NCBI GenBank assembly: GCA_028284945.1 | Contig: JANQQJ010000025.1 | Location: forward strand, 18,740 to 82,739 | Origin: Alphaproteobacteria bacterium | GTDB lineage: Bacteria > Pseudomonadota > Alphaproteobacteria > SMXS01 | Direction: 5' to 3' | DNA length: 64,000 nt | In this document: one piece after another, positions 18,361 through 30,326 of the stretch | Numbering within the stretch: the first letter of the stretch is position 1 | How the letters are laid out: every line of letters begins with the position of its first letter | Position numbers and translations under genes: made by a program | Notes under the pieces: model-generated | What the model was told of the DNA's origin: nothing | Seen by the model: the letters and a program-made list of their open reading frames with translations, nothing else | The model's database searches: none

Positions 18361-19653
18361 ATGGATGCGCCCCGCCAGACCGCTCTTGAACTCCTGGAAA
18401 CCGTGCTTGAAAAACGCCGGGCGCTGGACGATTCCTTCGCCCGGGCGGTTGAGCCGCTGGACGACCGCGACCGGGCCTTTGTGCGTCAGCTTGTTGCAAC
18501 CACGCTTCGCCGACTTGGGCAGATCGATGATCTGATCGACGGCTGCCTGAAGAAGCCGCTACCCCCCAAAATGGTCACCCCCCGCAATATTTTGCGGCTT
18601 GGGGTGGCTCAATTGCTCTTTATGAATACGCCCGCTCACGCTGCGATCGACAGCGCGGTCGACCTGGCGAACAATCAGCGCGACAAGCGGGTGCAGGGAT
18701 TCAAGGGGGTGGTCAATGCGGTATTGCGCCGCCTCTCGACAGAGGGCGCAGAGCGGCGGTCGCGCCAAAACAGTGCCAAACTCAATACGCCGCGTTGGTT
18801 ATGGGATAGCTGGGCCAGGGCCTATGACGGGCGCACTGCCCGGCAGCTCGCGGCAGCCCACCTGCGCGAAGCGCCGCTGGATCTGACGCTAAAGGCAGGT
18901 GAAGACCCGGCGGCCTGGGCCCGAAAACTGGGCGGCGAGGCGCTCCCGACTGGTACGGTCCGCTTGCGTGGTGCGGGCCGCGTTGAAGCCCTTGAGGGCT
19001 ATCGTGACGGAAAATGGTGGGTTCAGGACGCGGCAGCCGCGCTACCGGCTTCACTACTGGGCGAGATTGGCGGGCAGCAGGTCGTCGATCTGTGCGCTGC
19101 ACCGGGTGGAAAGACTGCGCAGTTGGCCTCCGCTGGTGCGTCTGTCATCGCGGTCGACCGATCCGGCGGACGTCTGAAACGGCTGAACCAAAACCTTAAA
19201 CGGCTGAATCTGGAAGCAGATGTTATTCAGGCGGATGCAGCGCAATGGTCGCCAGACCAGCCGGTGGACGCTGTATTGGTCGATGCGCCGTGCTCGGCGA
19301 CAGGAACCATCCGCCGGCATCCGGATGTCCCCTGGCTGAAATCCCAGCGGGATATCAAAACCGTCCTGCCGGTCCAGAAAGCCATTCTGGAAAATGCCAG
19401 CGCCATGCTGAAGCCGGGTGGTGTGTTGGTCTATTGCGTGTGTTCGCTGCAGCCTGAAGAGGGGCCGAAACAAATCGCCAGGTTCTTGCACGAGCATAAG
19501 GACTATTCTTGCGAACCCGTCACCTCGGATGAGGTTGCCGGACTTGATCAGTTGATCGACTCGGGCGGCCACCTTCGCACGCTGCCGATCCATTTGGATG
19601 AATTAGGGGGGCTGGACGGGTTTTTTGCCGCCCGATTGCGCAAAGCAGGCTGA
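18361..19653 (+). CDS. rsmB: 16S rRNA (cytosine-967-C5)-methyltransferase
   Basis: A 430-residue enzyme with an N-terminal NusB-like RNA-binding domain (about 1-135) and a C-terminal Rossmann methyltransferase. The SAM loop is DLCAAPGGKTAQLA; the two catalytic cysteines are Cys311 in DAPCSATGT and Cys361 in VYCVCSLQPEEG. Followed by rpe, the usual alphaproteobacterial order. Confidence 0.96.
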   Translation: MDAPRQTALELLETVLEKRRALDDSFARAVEPLDDRDRAFVRQLVATTLRRLGQIDDLIDGCLKKPLPPKMVTPRNILRLGVAQLLFMNTPAHAAIDSAVDLANNQRDKRVQGFKGVVNAVLRRLSTEGAERRSRQNSAKLNTPRWLWDSWARAYDGRTARQLAAAHLREAPLDLTLKAGEDPAAWARKLGGEALPTGTVRLRGAGRVEALEGYRDGKWWVQDAAAALPASLLGEIGGQQVVDLCAAPGGKTAQLASAGASVIAVDRSGGRLKRLNQNLKRLNLEADVIQADAAQWSPDQPVDAVLVDAPCSATGTIRRHPDVPWLKSQRDIKTVLPVQKAILENASAMLKPGGVLVYCVCSLQPEEGPKQIARFLHEHKDYSCEPVTSDEVAGLDQLIDSGGHLRTLPIHLDELGGLDGFFAARLRKAG

Positions 19654-19671
19654 CTTTCCTTCCGGCAACGG

Positions 19672-19694
19672 TGTGCGGTGCTTGCAGCCGCACA
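19672..19694. other. Hairpin between rsmB and rpe
   Basis: TGTGCGG and CCGCACA form a perfect 7-bp stem with a 9-nt loop in the short rsmB-rpe gap. No T-run follows, so it is not a strong intrinsic terminator; it may modulate read-through. Confidence 0.35.
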
Positions 19695-19716
19695 GGCAAG
19701 TTGCTAATCACGATCC

Positions 19717-20385
19717 ATGCAGCAACCCGTCAGGATCGCGCCCTCTATTTTATCCGCAGACTTCGCGGCCCTGGGCCAAGAGGTCCGTGCGATTGCGGCA
19801 GCCGGTGCCGATTACATCCATGTCGACGTGATGGACGGGCACTTTGTTCCGAATCTGACAATCGGTCCAGGCGTGGTTAAAGCGCTCAGGCCGCATAGCG
19901 GCCTGCCTTTCGATGTGCATCTGATGATCGCGCCCGTCGATCCTTATGTGCAGGATTTTGTCGACGCTGGTGCTGACATCATCACGGTGCACCAAGAGGC
20001 CGGACCGCATCTGCACAGAACCCTCCAGTTGATCAAAAATGCCGGGGTGAAGGCAGGGGTTTCGCTCAATCCGTCAACGCCCGCGTCGACGCTCGATCAT
20101 GTCATTGAGGACCTGGATCTGGTTCTTGTGATGAGCGTCAATCCGGGCTTTGGCGGGCAGTCGTTTATCACCAGCCAGTTGAAGAAGATCGAACAACTCC
20201 GTGCGATGATCGATCAGACGGGCCGCAACATCGATCTTGAGGTTGACGGCGGTATCGATGCCGAGACCGCACCACTTGCGATTTCCGCCGGCGCCGATGT
20301 GCTGGTCGCGGGCACGGCCAGTTTCAGGGGCGGACCGGACAAATACGCCGAAAACATCCGCGCGCTTCGCGGTTCGAAGGGCTAG
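19717..20385 (+). CDS. rpe: Ribulose-phosphate 3-epimerase
   Basis: A 222-residue TIM-barrel enzyme interconverting ribulose 5-phosphate and xylulose 5-phosphate. [13 protein letters not shown] at the N-terminus, the metal/catalytic strand [28 protein letters not shown] and EVDGGI are all in place. Downstream of rsmB and just upstream of the heparinase-like gene. Confidence 0.98.
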   Translation: MQQPVRIAPSILSADFAALGQEVRAIAAAGADYIHVDVMDGHFVPNLTIGPGVVKALRPHSGLPFDVHLMIAPVDPYVQDFVDAGADIITVHQEAGPHLHRTLQLIKNAGVKAGVSLNPSTPASTLDHVIEDLDLVLVMSVNPGFGGQSFITSQLKKIEQLRAMIDQTGRNIDLEVDGGIDAETAPLAISAGADVLVAGTASFRGGPDKYAENIRALRGSKG

Positions 20386-20395
20386 ACATCAACGC

Positions 20396-22075
20396 ATGCC
20401 GGACCGCCCCAAGGACAGCAAATTTGTCGATCCGGCCCGCGCCCTGTCCCGCAACATGCGGCAGCGGCTACAGCATGCCTATTACGGCACGGCAATCTAC
20501 CGCCGTGTGCTCAAGGGCAGCCATCCGGTCCAGATCAAATACAGCCCCAAGAACCATTGGGGCGGCGAGGCAGAAACGGCCAATGCGCTGTTTCGCGGGG
20601 AGTACCGATTTGCCGGGCAAACCGTCAGCGCGCTCAATCAAAATCCCTGGCGCCTACCGCCGCCCAGCCAGGCCTGGGCGGATTCGCTGCATGGCTTCCG
20701 CTGGCTGCGGCACTTTCAGGTGCATGGCGGAGAGAGCGCCCAGCGGCATGTGGAAGCGCTGATCAAGTCGTGGCTGGAAGATTACGACAATTGGCACCCG
20801 ATGGCCTGGCAGCCAGAGGTCATTGCCGCACGGTTGATCTCGTGGATGAGCAACGCCCAGGTTGCGGTAAATCGGCAGGACCTCGTCCACCACAGCGCAG
20901 TGATGAACAGCATGGCCCGCCAGGCCCGGCATCTGGCCCGCACGGCGGAACACACACGCGATGGATGGCCCAGGCTGCAGGCACTGATCGGGCTGGTCTA
21001 TAGCGGGTTCTGCCTGCCAGAAGGCGCCAAACGATTTGACAAAGGCATGAAGCTGCTTTCGCGCGAACTGGACCGTCTGATCCTACCCGATGGCGGCATC
21101 GCAAGCCGTAGCCCGTCTGATCAGTTCGAGGCGCTCAAGGCGCTGGTCGCGCTGAAGATCGATCTGCGCAGCGCCAATCAGGATATTCCATCGACAATCC
21201 AGCGATCGATCGACCGGATGGCGCCCATGCTGCGCTTCTTCCGCCACAATGATGGCGGGCTCGCATTGTTCAATGGCAGTTTCGAGGAAAAGCCCGAGGA
21301 GGTCGAACAGGTACTGGTCGCCGCGGAAGCCGAAGGAAAGCCTTTGGGCGGGGCGATCTATACCGGCTTCCAGCGGGTGCAGAGTCAGGACCTGCTCTTG
21401 ATCATGGATGCCGGTGGCCCGCCTGAAGATGATCTGAGCATCGGTGCCCATGCCGGCGTCAACAGCTTCGAACTGTCGGTGGGCGATAACCGGGTGATCG
21501 TCAATTGCGGATCCAGCGAGCAATTGACCACGGGTGACGGCTGGCAAAAGGTCAGCCGGACGACAGCCGCGCATTCGACGTTGGTGATCGACAACCGGAA
21601 TTCCAGTTCGATCCTGGATAATCAGCGTATTGGCCGCCCGCCAAAGCGCGTGACCGCAATCCGAGACGAGATGGAGGAACTGGTTTCTCTGGACGTCACC
21701 CACAATGGCTACGCGCCGCTTTACGGCTATGAACATGAGCGCGTGGTGCGCGTCTTCCGCAACGGCAAGGAAGTCGAAGGCACTGACGCTTTAAAAGCTG
21801 TTTCGCGCGTTAAGGGCAAGAACCTGAAATTCGATATCCGGTTTCATCTTCATCCGGATATCGAGGCGACACCGACAGTCGATGGCGCCGCGGTGGGCTT
21901 GGTGCTACCCAGCGGCGCCGCCTGGCGGTTCGAGTCGACCCAAGGGGTTTCCGTAGAGGAGAGTGTCTATCTGGGCGAACGCGGGCACATAAAGCGGACA
22001 AATCAGATCGTCGTCAGCGGCGATGCAGGCCAGCAGACTCACCAAGTCAACTGGCACCTTCTCAAGATAAGCTAA
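20396..22075 (+). CDS. Heparinase II/III-family protein
   Basis: A 559-residue protein with an alpha/alpha-toroid N-terminal half (Trp-rich, HGFRWLRHFQVHGGESAQRHVEALIKSW) and a C-terminal beta-sandwich of the heparinase II/III type (FELSVGDNRVIVNCGSS, AAHSTLVIDNRNSS). The family includes polysaccharide lyases, but this alphaproteobacterial branch, always between rpe and purH, has no established substrate. No signal peptide is seen. ATG 20396, 11 nt after the rpe stop, is preferred to a start inside rpe. Confidence 0.88.
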   Translation: MPDRPKDSKFVDPARALSRNMRQRLQHAYYGTAIYRRVLKGSHPVQIKYSPKNHWGGEAETANALFRGEYRFAGQTVSALNQNPWRLPPPSQAWADSLHGFRWLRHFQVHGGESAQRHVEALIKSWLEDYDNWHPMAWQPEVIAARLISWMSNAQVAVNRQDLVHHSAVMNSMARQARHLARTAEHTRDGWPRLQALIGLVYSGFCLPEGAKRFDKGMKLLSRELDRLILPDGGIASRSPSDQFEALKALVALKIDLRSANQDIPSTIQRSIDRMAPMLRFFRHNDGGLALFNGSFEEKPEEVEQVLVAAEAEGKPLGGAIYTGFQRVQSQDLLLIMDAGGPPEDDLSIGAHAGVNSFELSVGDNRVIVNCGSSEQLTTGDGWQKVSRTTAAHSTLVIDNRNSSSILDNQRIGRPPKRVTAIRDEMEELVSLDVTHNGYAPLYGYEHERVVRVFRNGKEVEGTDALKAVSRVKGKNLKFDIRFHLHPDIEATPTVDGAAVGLVLPSGAAWRFESTQGVSVEESVYLGERGHIKRTNQIVVSGDAGQQTHQVNWHLLKIS

Positions 22076-22093
22076 CAAGAGAAATCGAGACCT

Positions 22094-23674
22094 ATGACAG
22101 ACCAACCGATAAGGCGGGCGCTACTTTCCGTTTCCGATAAGAACGGGTTGATTGAACTGGGGCAATTTCTGGCGGACCAGGGGGTGGAAATCCTCTCGAC
22201 CGGCGGGTCGGCTAAGATGCTGGCAGGGGCCGGTGTACCGGTGCAGGAAGTGGCCGACTATACCGGTTTCCCCGAAATGATGGATGGCAGGGTTAAAACC
22301 CTGCACCCCCGCATTCATGGCGGTCTGCTGGGGCTGCGCGACAAACATGCTGACCAGATGATGGCGCATGACATTGGCGGGATCGATCTGCTGGTGGTTA
22401 ATCTTTACCCGTTCGAAGAGACGGTGGCGCGCGGCGCCGGTTTTGACGAGTGCATTGAGAATATTGATATCGGCGGCCCGGCGATGATTCGCTCGGCGGC
22501 CAAGAACCACGCCTTCGTGACGGTTGTTGTCGAGGCAGACGACTATCAGCCGGTAATCGACGATATGAAAGCGCATGACGGCGCAACCACGCTGGACCTG
22601 CGCCGCCGCCTCGCCGCGCGCGCCTATGCCCGCACCGCCAGTTATGATGCGGCGATATCAGGCTGGTTCGCCAGCCAATTGGGCGAGGCGTTCCCGGACC
22701 GGATGACCGTATCGGGCCAACGCCGCCAGACGCTGCGCTATGGCGAAAACCCACATCAGGAAGCGGCCTTCTATGTTTCCGGCGACGACCGCCCGGGTGT
22801 GGCATCCGCGGCGCAGGTGCAGGGTAAGGAACTCAGCTACAACAATCTGAACGACACCGATGCAGCTTTCGAGCTGGTGGGTGAATTCGATCCGTCGGAA
22901 GGCGCCGCAGTGGCGATTATCAAGCATGCCAACCCGTGCGGCGTTGCAACGGCAGCCAGTCATGTTGAGGCCTATCAGCGGGCGCTGGCCTGTGACCCGG
23001 TCAGCGCTTTTGGCGGGATCATCGCCCTCAACGGCACGCTGACAGGGGAAACAGCAGAAGAGATCGCCAAGATCTTTACCGAGGTGATCATCGCGCCCGA
23101 CGCCGACGAGGACGCCAGGGCGATCCTGGCAAAGAAGAAGAACCTAAGGCTATTGCTAACGGGAGGTTTGCCCGATCCGACGGCGTCAGGTCAGATGATC
23201 AAGTCGGTATCCGGCGGGTATCTGGTTCAGAGCCGTGATGCGGGCCGTGTTGAACGGGGTGATCTTAAAATTGTCACCAAACGCCAGCCGAGCGATCAGG
23301 AACTGGCCGACATGTTGTTCGCATTCCGGGTCGGCAAACATGTGAAGTCGAACACCATCGTCTATGCCAAGGATGGCGCGACGGTTGGCGTCGGCGCGGG
23401 GCAGATGAGCCGGCTGGATTCGGCCCGGATCGCCGCCCGCAAAGCCGAAGATGCAGCGGAAGCAGCAGGGCAGTCAGAACCGTTGACCAAGGGATGTGTG
23501 GCCGCGTCCGATGCATTCTTTCCGTTTGCAGACGGATTGCTGGCAACCGCGGCCGCCGGCGCCACCGCGGTGATTCAGCCTGGGGGCTCAATGCGCGACC
23601 AGGAGGTGATCGATGCTGCGGACGAGGCGGGCCTCGCCATGGTCTTCACCGGCATGCGCCACTTCCGGCATTAG
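22094..23674 (+). CDS. purH: Bifunctional AICAR formyltransferase / IMP cyclohydrolase
   Basis: Performs the last two steps of purine synthesis. Residues 1 to about 140 form the MGS-like cyclohydrolase domain ([37 protein letters not shown]); the rest is the transformylase, with KHANPCGVA and [10 protein letters not shown]. At 526 residues it has normal length. It is convergent with gdhZ, the two stops overlapping by 4 nt. Confidence 0.98.
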   Translation: MTDQPIRRALLSVSDKNGLIELGQFLADQGVEILSTGGSAKMLAGAGVPVQEVADYTGFPEMMDGRVKTLHPRIHGGLLGLRDKHADQMMAHDIGGIDLLVVNLYPFEETVARGAGFDECIENIDIGGPAMIRSAAKNHAFVTVVVEADDYQPVIDDMKAHDGATTLDLRRRLAARAYARTASYDAAISGWFASQLGEAFPDRMTVSGQRRQTLRYGENPHQEAAFYVSGDDRPGVASAAQVQGKELSYNNLNDTDAAFELVGEFDPSEGAAVAIIKHANPCGVATAASHVEAYQRALACDPVSAFGGIIALNGTLTGETAEEIAKIFTEVIIAPDADEDARAILAKKKNLRLLLTGGLPDPTASGQMIKSVSGGYLVQSRDAGRVERGDLKIVTKRQPSDQELADMLFAFRVGKHVKSNTIVYAKDGATVGVGAGQMSRLDSARIAARKAEDAAEAAGQSEPLTKGCVAASDAFFPFADGLLATAAAGATAVIQPGGSMRDQEVIDAADEAGLAMVFTGMRHFRH

Positions 23675-26600
23675 ACAGACGCGAACACCCCGCGCAGTTG
23701 GCGCGCCACGTAACCCAGCTTGCTGACAGTGAGCGTCCCGCCGGTCTGCAACTCGGCAACAAGCTGGCGAACCCTGCTAAGCGCGGCCTTGTGGGTGCTG
23801 CGCCACGCGTCCGTCCCGCCTTGCGCCATCGCCTGCGCTGCAAGGTCGCGTTGTTGATCGAACAGGTCTTCCACGATGCTGTTAACGGCAAGCCGGTCCC
23901 AATGCTCTGCCGTCGGGACTTCTTCGCCTGCTGCGCGCAACCAGTCGAAGCCGACAAGTTCTCCGATGTGGAAATAGGCACGCGCGACCGTATCGAGGTC
24001 ATGATCGCATTGCTCATGCAGCAATACTATATCGCAGGCGGACGCTAGCGGCGACAGATTGGCCACACGGTTCGCAAGATCTTGCGGGACGCCGGCCTTT
24101 TGGAGCGTTTTGGCCGCTTTTTCGACCCCGTTATGCGCGGCCTGCTGCTGCAGGGCCTGAGATTTTGCCAGGTCCTCAGTCGCGGGCTCAAAGCGCCTGA
24201 TGGTTGCTTCGATGTCCAGCGGCTGTTCCAGGTGGGTCAGAAACCAGGTGGCTTTGCGATGCAGCAGCTCCTTGGCTTCCAGGAACATGTCGGTTTGCAC
24301 GGAAGCCGGCACCTTATTGTCCAGTGCGTCGATTTCGTTCCAGATTGGCTCGAGCGCCATCACCTCGCGCGCGATGATATAGGCTGCGGCGATCTGATCG
24401 ACGGTCGCACCACTTTCTTCAGCAACGCGGGTGACATAGGTGATGCCCGCCCGGTTGATGATCTCGTTGGCGACCATGGTGGCGGCCAATTCGCGGTGCA
24501 GGCGGTGATCGCGAATTTGCCTGGTGAATTTCTTCTGCAGCTGGGGCGGGAAGTAGGTCACCAGGTCCTTGTTGATCCAGGGATCGTCAGGCAGGTCGCT
24601 GCGCATCAGCCGGTCGTAGAGCGAATTCTTGGCATAGGCCAGCAACACAGCCACTTCCGGCCGCGTCAGCCCCTCGCCATTGCTTGCGCGGCTGGCAAGC
24701 TCATCGTCTGCGGGCAGGAATTCCACCTCACGGTTTAATGCGCCTTCCTGCTCCAGCCGGCGCATGAACCGCGCTTGCGCATCCAGCAAGTCAGGCGCGC
24801 GGGCGCAGGTGGTCGATAGGGTTTCGGTCTGCCGGTAGTTGGTCTGGAGCACCAGGTCGGCCACCTCGTCAGTCATGTCTTCAAGCAGGCTGTTGCGCTG
24901 CTTGGCCGTCATGTCGCCTGCCGCGACTACACCACCCAGCAAGATCTTGATGTTGACCTCGTGGTCTGAGCAGTCGACGCCGCCGGAATTATCGACCGCG
25001 TCCGTATTGATGAGGCCGCCGCCTCTGGCAAATTCAATGCGGCCGCGCTGGGTCAGGCCCAGATTGCCGCCCTCGCCAACGACTTTGACGCGCAGGTCGG
25101 CGCCGTTGACCCGAAGACCGTCATTGGCGCGGTCGCCGACCTCGAGATTCGTTTCCCCGGCTGCCTTCACATAGGTGCCGATCCCGCCGATCCAGAGAAG
25201 ATCAGCTTTTGATTCCAGAATCGCTTTGATCAGTTGGTTGGGTGTCGGGGCGTCTTCGGCAATGCCGAACCGTTCCTTCAGCTTAGGCGTCAACGGGATC
25301 GACTTTGCCGACCGTGAAAAGACCCCGCCACCTTCTGAAATCAGGCTGGACTCATAATCCGCCCATGAGGAACGAGGCAGATCGAATAATCGTTGACGCT
25401 CTGCGTGGCTGCCCGAGGGATCTGGGTCAGGGTCGAGGAAGATATCCCGGTGGTCGAAGGCCGCGATTAGTTTGATGGCGCTTGATGCCAGCATACCGTT
25501 ACCGAACACGTCACCGGACATGTCGCCAATCCCGATAACCTCAATCGGATCGGTCTGGACATTTTTTCCCAATTCGCGGAAATGCCGCTGGACGCTGATC
25601 CATGCGCCCCGCGCGGTAATGCCCATCTTCTTGTGGTCATAGCCCTGGCTGCCGCCCGAGGCGAAAGCGTCGTCAAGCCAGAAGCCATAGTCATGCGCGA
25701 CGTCGTTGGCGATGTCGGAAAAGCTGGCCGTGCCCTTGTCAGCCGCGACCACCAGATAGGGGTCGTCACCGTCATAACGGACCACCTGTGCGGGCGGCAC
25801 CGTCTTGCCGCCATCGATATTGTCGGTGATGTCGAGCAGCCCGGATATGAAGGATCGGTAGCAGCGTATACCTTCTGCCTGGATTTCTTCACGGGTGCCG
25901 TCGGCCGGTAGCTCTTTGGGCACAAAGCCGCCCTTCGCGCCGCCGGGCACGATAACCGCATTCTTAACCATCTGCGCCTTCATCAGGCCAAGAATTTCAG
26001 TCCGGAAGTCTTCCGGCCGGTCAGACCAGCGCAGCCCACCCCGTGCCACGGCAGCGCCCCGTAGGTGGACGCCCTCGACGGACGGCGAATAGACGAAGAT
26101 TTCGACGGCGGGCCGGGGCAGGGGGAGTTCTTCAATACTACCGCTATCGAGTTTGAAAGACAGTTGCGCCCGCGCGTCACCCGACGCATCCGTCTGGTAG
26201 TAGTTGGTCCGCAGGGTTGATTCGATCAGGTTCACAAACCGACGGATAATCCTGTCTTCGTCAAGGCTTTGGACATCATTGAGTTTGCCGTCGATCCGGC
26301 GGGCGATCTCAGCGGTTTCATCTCTGTCATGGGAGTCCGGATCGAACCGGCTGGCGAACAGCGCGACAAGGTCAGCGGCGATCCCGGGATTGTTGATCAA
26401 TGACCGGCGGATATAGGTTTGTGAAAAGGTGATGCCGGCCTGGCGGAGATATTTGAGATAGCCCCGCAGCACTGTGACCTGGCGCCAGTCGAGCCCGGCA
26501 CTCAATACAAGCTGGTTAAGGCTATCATCCTCAGCGCGCCCGGCCCAAAGCTCGGCGAGGGTTTCTTCGACGGGACCCTTGATCGCGCTTAGATTGAGCG

Positions 26601-28458
26601 GTTCTCCTGACGTGTCTACGGCATAGAAATCATGGACCCACAGATGCCGCGCCTCGCCTGGTGGTGACACGGCATAGGTCTGCTCCTCAACAATCTGAAG
26701 GCCCAGATGCTCCAATTTGGGGACGCAGTCACTGAGGGGGACCAGCCTGCTGCCATGGAAAATCTTGATCCTTATACCGGTGCGGTTGTCTTCAAGGCGG
26801 CGCCAGACGTTGAAGGCCATTGAGTCGGTGGTCTCAAGACGCTCCAGATAGCCGATATCAACCGCAGCCAATTCGGGCCTGTAGGTATCCCGATAAGCGA
26901 CGCTGAAACCGCGGCCATATCGGCCCGCCAGTCGATTGCCAGCTTCTTCACCATGGCGGTCGACAAGCTGATCTTTCAGATGATCGAACCAGCTTCGGGT
27001 CAGCGCGGCAATTTGCCGGTCCAGTTCATCTTCGTCGACCTTGGGGGTTCGGCCCGGTTCGGTGCGGATCAAGAGCTGCAGCCTCGCCAGCGGCGAATCG
27101 TCCAACCGGGTGTGAAAGGCAACGCTGGTGCCGCGATAGGCTTCGGCGATCAACGCCTCAATGCGTTGCCTAAGCTCGGTATCGAAGCTTTCGCGTGGGA
27201 CGAAGATCAGCGCGTTGAGGAACTGACCGTAACGGCCCCGCCGGACAAACGCCTTGGATCGTGGACGTTCTTCGAGACGCAGGATTGCGATTACTGTCGG
27301 GTAAAGTTCTTCGGCGCTGGCCTGAAACAGTTCGTCGCGGGGAAATGTATCCAGGATTTTGATCAGCGCCTTGCCGTCGTGGCTGCCGCGGGGAAATCCG
27401 GACCGTTCAATCACCCGTGAAACTGTGCGCCTGACCAGCGGAATATCGTGCGGCCGCATGCTATAGGCGAGGGAGGTGAACAGGCCGACAAACCGATGTT
27501 CGCCAATCAACGCGCCGGCCGCGTCGTAACGCTTCACCCCGATGTAATCCATTTGCGACCGGCGGCTGACGGTCGAAGCGCGGTCGGCTTTCAAGATCAC
27601 GAGCGGATCCGGGGTTCTCAGAACTGATTGCGGCCGCCTGGTCGCCGGGCCCTCACCGTCCCAGCCACGCAGGACGTGGCAATCTGGATCGCGTAGCAGA
27701 CCCAAAGCAGCGGACATATCGACGGAGCCCGAAATTTGCCCATCCTTAACCGTGTAATCATAGGCGCGGTAGCCCAAAAACGTGAAGTTGTTGGCACCGA
27801 GCCATTCCAGGAAGGCAACGGCTTCGTCGACGTCTTGTCCGGCTGCCGGGCCAGGGTTCTTTTTGAGGGCGTCGACCGCGGCATCGAGCTGGCCCAGCAT
27901 CGGACGCCAATCGGCAACAGCGCACCGCACGTCGGATAGGACCGTGCTCAGGCGTTCTTCTATCGACCGCATGACCTCTGGTTCCGACAACCGGTCGATT
28001 TCGAGATAGATGTAAGATTCGTTTGCCGTTGCTGGCCCGTCGATGCGTTGGCCATCAGCATCGCGGGCCACCTTCAGAATCGGATGGGCGACCATATGCA
28101 GTTCGCGGCCCTGGTCCGTCAGTTCGGCCGTCACTGAGTCCATCAGGAACGGCATGTCGTCGTTGATGATCTCGATCGCTGTGTGATGGGATTGCCAGCC
28201 ATTTTCTTCCAGCGAGGGATTGAATACGCGCAGCTTCGCGGTTCCGGGCTCCCGCTTTGCGGCAAAGCGCCACATCGACAGGGCCTGGGCGAACAGCATG
28301 TCAGGTTCTCGCGGTAACATGTCTTCTGGCGCAACGCCGGCATAAAACGAGCGGATGAAATCAGCGCATGGTTCCTTGTCATCTGCCTCAAGCCGCGCCG
28401 TCGCGACATCGACCACGAGATTGAGGTGATGCTGCCTGCGCTCCCAACGACTGGTCAT
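23671..28458 (-). CDS. gdhZ: Large NAD-specific glutamate dehydrogenase
   Basis: A 1595-residue homohexameric catabolic enzyme of the 180-kDa GDH class, oxidising glutamate to 2-oxoglutarate and ammonium. The N-terminal half (about 1-700) is the ACT-like regulatory region; the catalytic Lys842 is in [12 protein letters not shown], followed by [16 protein letters not shown] in the NAD domain and a helical C-terminus. Such enzymes are common in alphaproteobacteria, often under nitrogen/PTS control. The gene is monocistronic. Confidence 0.97.
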   Translation of the reverse strand: MTSRWERRQHHLNLVVDVATARLEADDKEPCADFIRSFYAGVAPEDMLPREPDMLFAQALSMWRFAAKREPGTAKLRVFNPSLEENGWQSHHTAIEIINDDMPFLMDSVTAELTDQGRELHMVAHPILKVARDADGQRIDGPATANESYIYLEIDRLSEPEVMRSIEERLSTVLSDVRCAVADWRPMLGQLDAAVDALKKNPGPAAGQDVDEAVAFLEWLGANNFTFLGYRAYDYTVKDGQISGSVDMSAALGLLRDPDCHVLRGWDGEGPATRRPQSVLRTPDPLVILKADRASTVSRRSQMDYIGVKRYDAAGALIGEHRFVGLFTSLAYSMRPHDIPLVRRTVSRVIERSGFPRGSHDGKALIKILDTFPRDELFQASAEELYPTVIAILRLEERPRSKAFVRRGRYGQFLNALIFVPRESFDTELRQRIEALIAEAYRGTSVAFHTRLDDSPLARLQLLIRTEPGRTPKVDEDELDRQIAALTRSWFDHLKDQLVDRHGEEAGNRLAGRYGRGFSVAYRDTYRPELAAVDIGYLERLETTDSMAFNVWRRLEDNRTGIRIKIFHGSRLVPLSDCVPKLEHLGLQIVEEQTYAVSPPGEARHLWVHDFYAVDTSGEPLNLSAIKGPVEETLAELWAGRAEDDSLNQLVLSAGLDWRQVTVLRGYLKYLRQAGITFSQTYIRRSLINNPGIAADLVALFASRFDPDSHDRDETAEIARRIDGKLNDVQSLDEDRIIRRFVNLIESTLRTNYYQTDASGDARAQLSFKLDSGSIEELPLPRPAVEIFVYSPSVEGVHLRGAAVARGGLRWSDRPEDFRTEILGLMKAQMVKNAVIVPGGAKGGFVPKELPADGTREEIQAEGIRCYRSFISGLLDITDNIDGGKTVPPAQVVRYDGDDPYLVVAADKGTASFSDIANDVAHDYGFWLDDAFASGGSQGYDHKKMGITARGAWISVQRHFRELGKNVQTDPIEVIGIGDMSGDVFGNGMLASSAIKLIAAFDHRDIFLDPDPDPSGSHAERQRLFDLPRSSWADYESSLISEGGGVFSRSAKSIPLTPKLKERFGIAEDAPTPNQLIKAILESKADLLWIGGIGTYVKAAGETNLEVGDRANDGLRVNGADLRVKVVGEGGNLGLTQRGRIEFARGGGLINTDAVDNSGGVDCSDHEVNIKILLGGVVAAGDMTAKQRNSLLEDMTDEVADLVLQTNYRQTETLSTTCARAPDLLDAQARFMRRLEQEGALNREVEFLPADDELASRASNGEGLTRPEVAVLLAYAKNSLYDRLMRSDLPDDPWINKDLVTYFPPQLQKKFTRQIRDHRLHRELAATMVANEIINRAGITYVTRVAEESGATVDQIAAAYIIAREVMALEPIWNEIDALDNKVPASVQTDMFLEAKELLHRKATWFLTHLEQPLDIEATIRRFEPATEDLAKSQALQQQAAHNGVEKAAKTLQKAGVPQDLANRVANLSPLASACDIVLLHEQCDHDLDTVARAYFHIGELVGFDWLRAAGEEVPTAEHWDRLAVNSIVEDLFDQQRDLAAQAMAQGGTDAWRSTHKAALSRVRQLVAELQTGGTLTVSKLGYVARQLRGVFASV

Positions 28459-28602
28459 GAATTGTCCTGCCTTTTCCTTTTTGCGTCACAAACTATAGAC
28501 GCTGCATGACAAAATGGGGACGGCTGACCAAGCAAGGTTCTTGTCAGCGCGTTCGTGTTCTATAGTGCGATGCAGCATTGATTTGATTTTCAGAGGGCTC
28601 GG

Positions 28603-30324
28603 GTGCCGCACGAAGTCCACATTCCCTACATCAACGAGTTTCTGACCTTTCTCGTTACGGCCGTCGTTGTCGTGCCGCTCTCCAAGGTGCTTCGCGTCAG
28701 CCCGATCATCGGGTTCCTGATCGTTGGCATGGCGGTCGGCCCAACCGGGTTTGCCATTGTTACCGATGTGGAGGGTATCAATGCGCTGGCTGAACTGGGC
28801 GTGATCTTCCTGCTTTTTACAATTGGTCTTGAGCTATCGCTCGACCGGGTCATTCAGATGCGCCGCTATGTTCTCGGCCTGGGGTTGCTCCAGGTGCTGA
28901 TCTGCGGCGGTGCGATAGGCGGCATTTTGTTGGCGCTCGGTGTTCCCGGCCCGGCCAGTCTGCTGATCGGCCTCAGCCTTGGCCTGTCGTCCACGGCGGT
29001 TGTGGTGCAGCTGCTGGTCGAACGCGAGCAGATATCGTCCCGGCATGGCCGTGTCACCTTCTCGGTCTTGTTGTTTCAGGACTTGGCTGTGGTGCCGCTG
29101 CTGTTCCTGGTCGGGGCCATGGGGGCCGAGGCGTCAGAATCGCCCATCGCCGACTTTGGTATCGCCATGGCTGAAGCGGTTGTCGCCGTTGCCGTGATAT
29201 TGATTGTCGGCCGCCTGATCCTGCGGCCGATTTTCCGGCTGGTGGCTAGTACACGCAGCCCTGAAATTTTTGTTGCCGTGACGCTGCTCGCGCTTCTGGG
29301 CACGTCGCTCGCGACCGGTGTGGCGGGGTTGTCGATGGCGCTGGGCGCATTTCTGGTCGGCTTGCTGTTGGCCGAGACCGAGTTCCGGCATCAGATTGAA
29401 GCCGATATTCAGCCCTTCAAGGGGTTGCTTCTGGGCCTGTTTTTTATCTCGGTCGGCCTTCGCATCGATCTGGGATTCCTGGTTCAGGAATGGGTCTGGA
29501 TCGCAGTGGCAGCAGTCGGTCTTTATCTGCTTAAGGCGTTGATCACATCAGGGCTTGCCATGGCATTTAAATTGCCCGCCGCGTTGTCTGTTCGGGTCGG
29601 GCTGTTGTTGGGTCAGGGTGGTGAATTCGCCTTTGTGATCATTTCAGCGGCAATTGCCAGCGCCATTGTCGATAGTTCGGTCGCTCAATTCGTGCTGATC
29701 GTCACCGCGATCACCATGCTGGCAACGCCTTTTGCAGCCGTGTTCAGTGAGTGGGTGGGCGAACGCCTACGGCCCAGGCGTGACTTCTCCGAGATCGCGG
29801 CATCGCCGGAAGAGCTCGATGAACTGGAAGATCACGTGATCATCGCCGGCTTCGGGCGGGTCGGCCGAACCATCGCCCGGTTGTTGAGCGCGCAAAAAGT
29901 GCCGTTCGTCGCCCTGGATTTGAATACGGCTAATCTGGCCCGGTTGCGATCTGAAGACATGCCTGTATTTTTTGGCGACTCCCGCCGCCAGGATGTTCTG
30001 GAGCGCGCCGGGGCCGACAGAGCCTCGACGCTGGTCATTACCCTGGACGATCCCCAGGGTGCCCGGCAGGTACTTCAGGCTGCAACGCAGAACTGGCCCG
30101 GGATCGACATTTATGTGCGCGCCAAGGATTCATCAGATGCGCTTGACCTGCAGACCATCGGCGCCTGCCATGCCATCCCGGAAACGGTGGAATCGAGCCT
30201 GCAACTCGGCGCTTCGGTCCTGGAGTCCCTTGGCACGCCGGTCGAAGCGGTGAGCACCATTATCGACGGTGTCCGGGGCGACATCTATGAGGGTCTGCGC
30301 CACAACCAGAACCCGGTTAATTAG
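28603..30324 (+). CDS. CPA2-family cation:proton antiporter with TrkA-N domain
   Basis: A 573-residue Kef/YbaL-type transporter: about 12 membrane helices (residues 10-385), including LSLGLSSTAVVVQLL and LLLGQGGEFAFVIISA, then a cytosolic Rossmann RCK domain from about residue 409 (VIIAGFGRVGRTIARLL), which senses NAD(H) or nucleotides. The short tail lacks a TrkA-C domain. The start is GTG 28603, preceded by AGAGGG. Ion specificity (K+ or Na+) is not readable. Divergent from gdhZ. Confidence 0.92.
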   Translation: MPHEVHIPYINEFLTFLVTAVVVVPLSKVLRVSPIIGFLIVGMAVGPTGFAIVTDVEGINALAELGVIFLLFTIGLELSLDRVIQMRRYVLGLGLLQVLICGGAIGGILLALGVPGPASLLIGLSLGLSSTAVVVQLLVEREQISSRHGRVTFSVLLFQDLAVVPLLFLVGAMGAEASESPIADFGIAMAEAVVAVAVILIVGRLILRPIFRLVASTRSPEIFVAVTLLALLGTSLATGVAGLSMALGAFLVGLLLAETEFRHQIEADIQPFKGLLLGLFFISVGLRIDLGFLVQEWVWIAVAAVGLYLLKALITSGLAMAFKLPAALSVRVGLLLGQGGEFAFVIISAAIASAIVDSSVAQFVLIVTAITMLATPFAAVFSEWVGERLRPRRDFSEIAASPEELDELEDHVIIAGFGRVGRTIARLLSAQKVPFVALDLNTANLARLRSEDMPVFFGDSRRQDVLERAGADRASTLVITLDDPQGARQVLQAATQNWPGIDIYVRAKDSSDALDLQTIGACHAIPETVESSLQLGASVLESLGTPVEAVSTIIDGVRGDIYEGLRHNQNPVN

Positions 30325-30326
30325 GG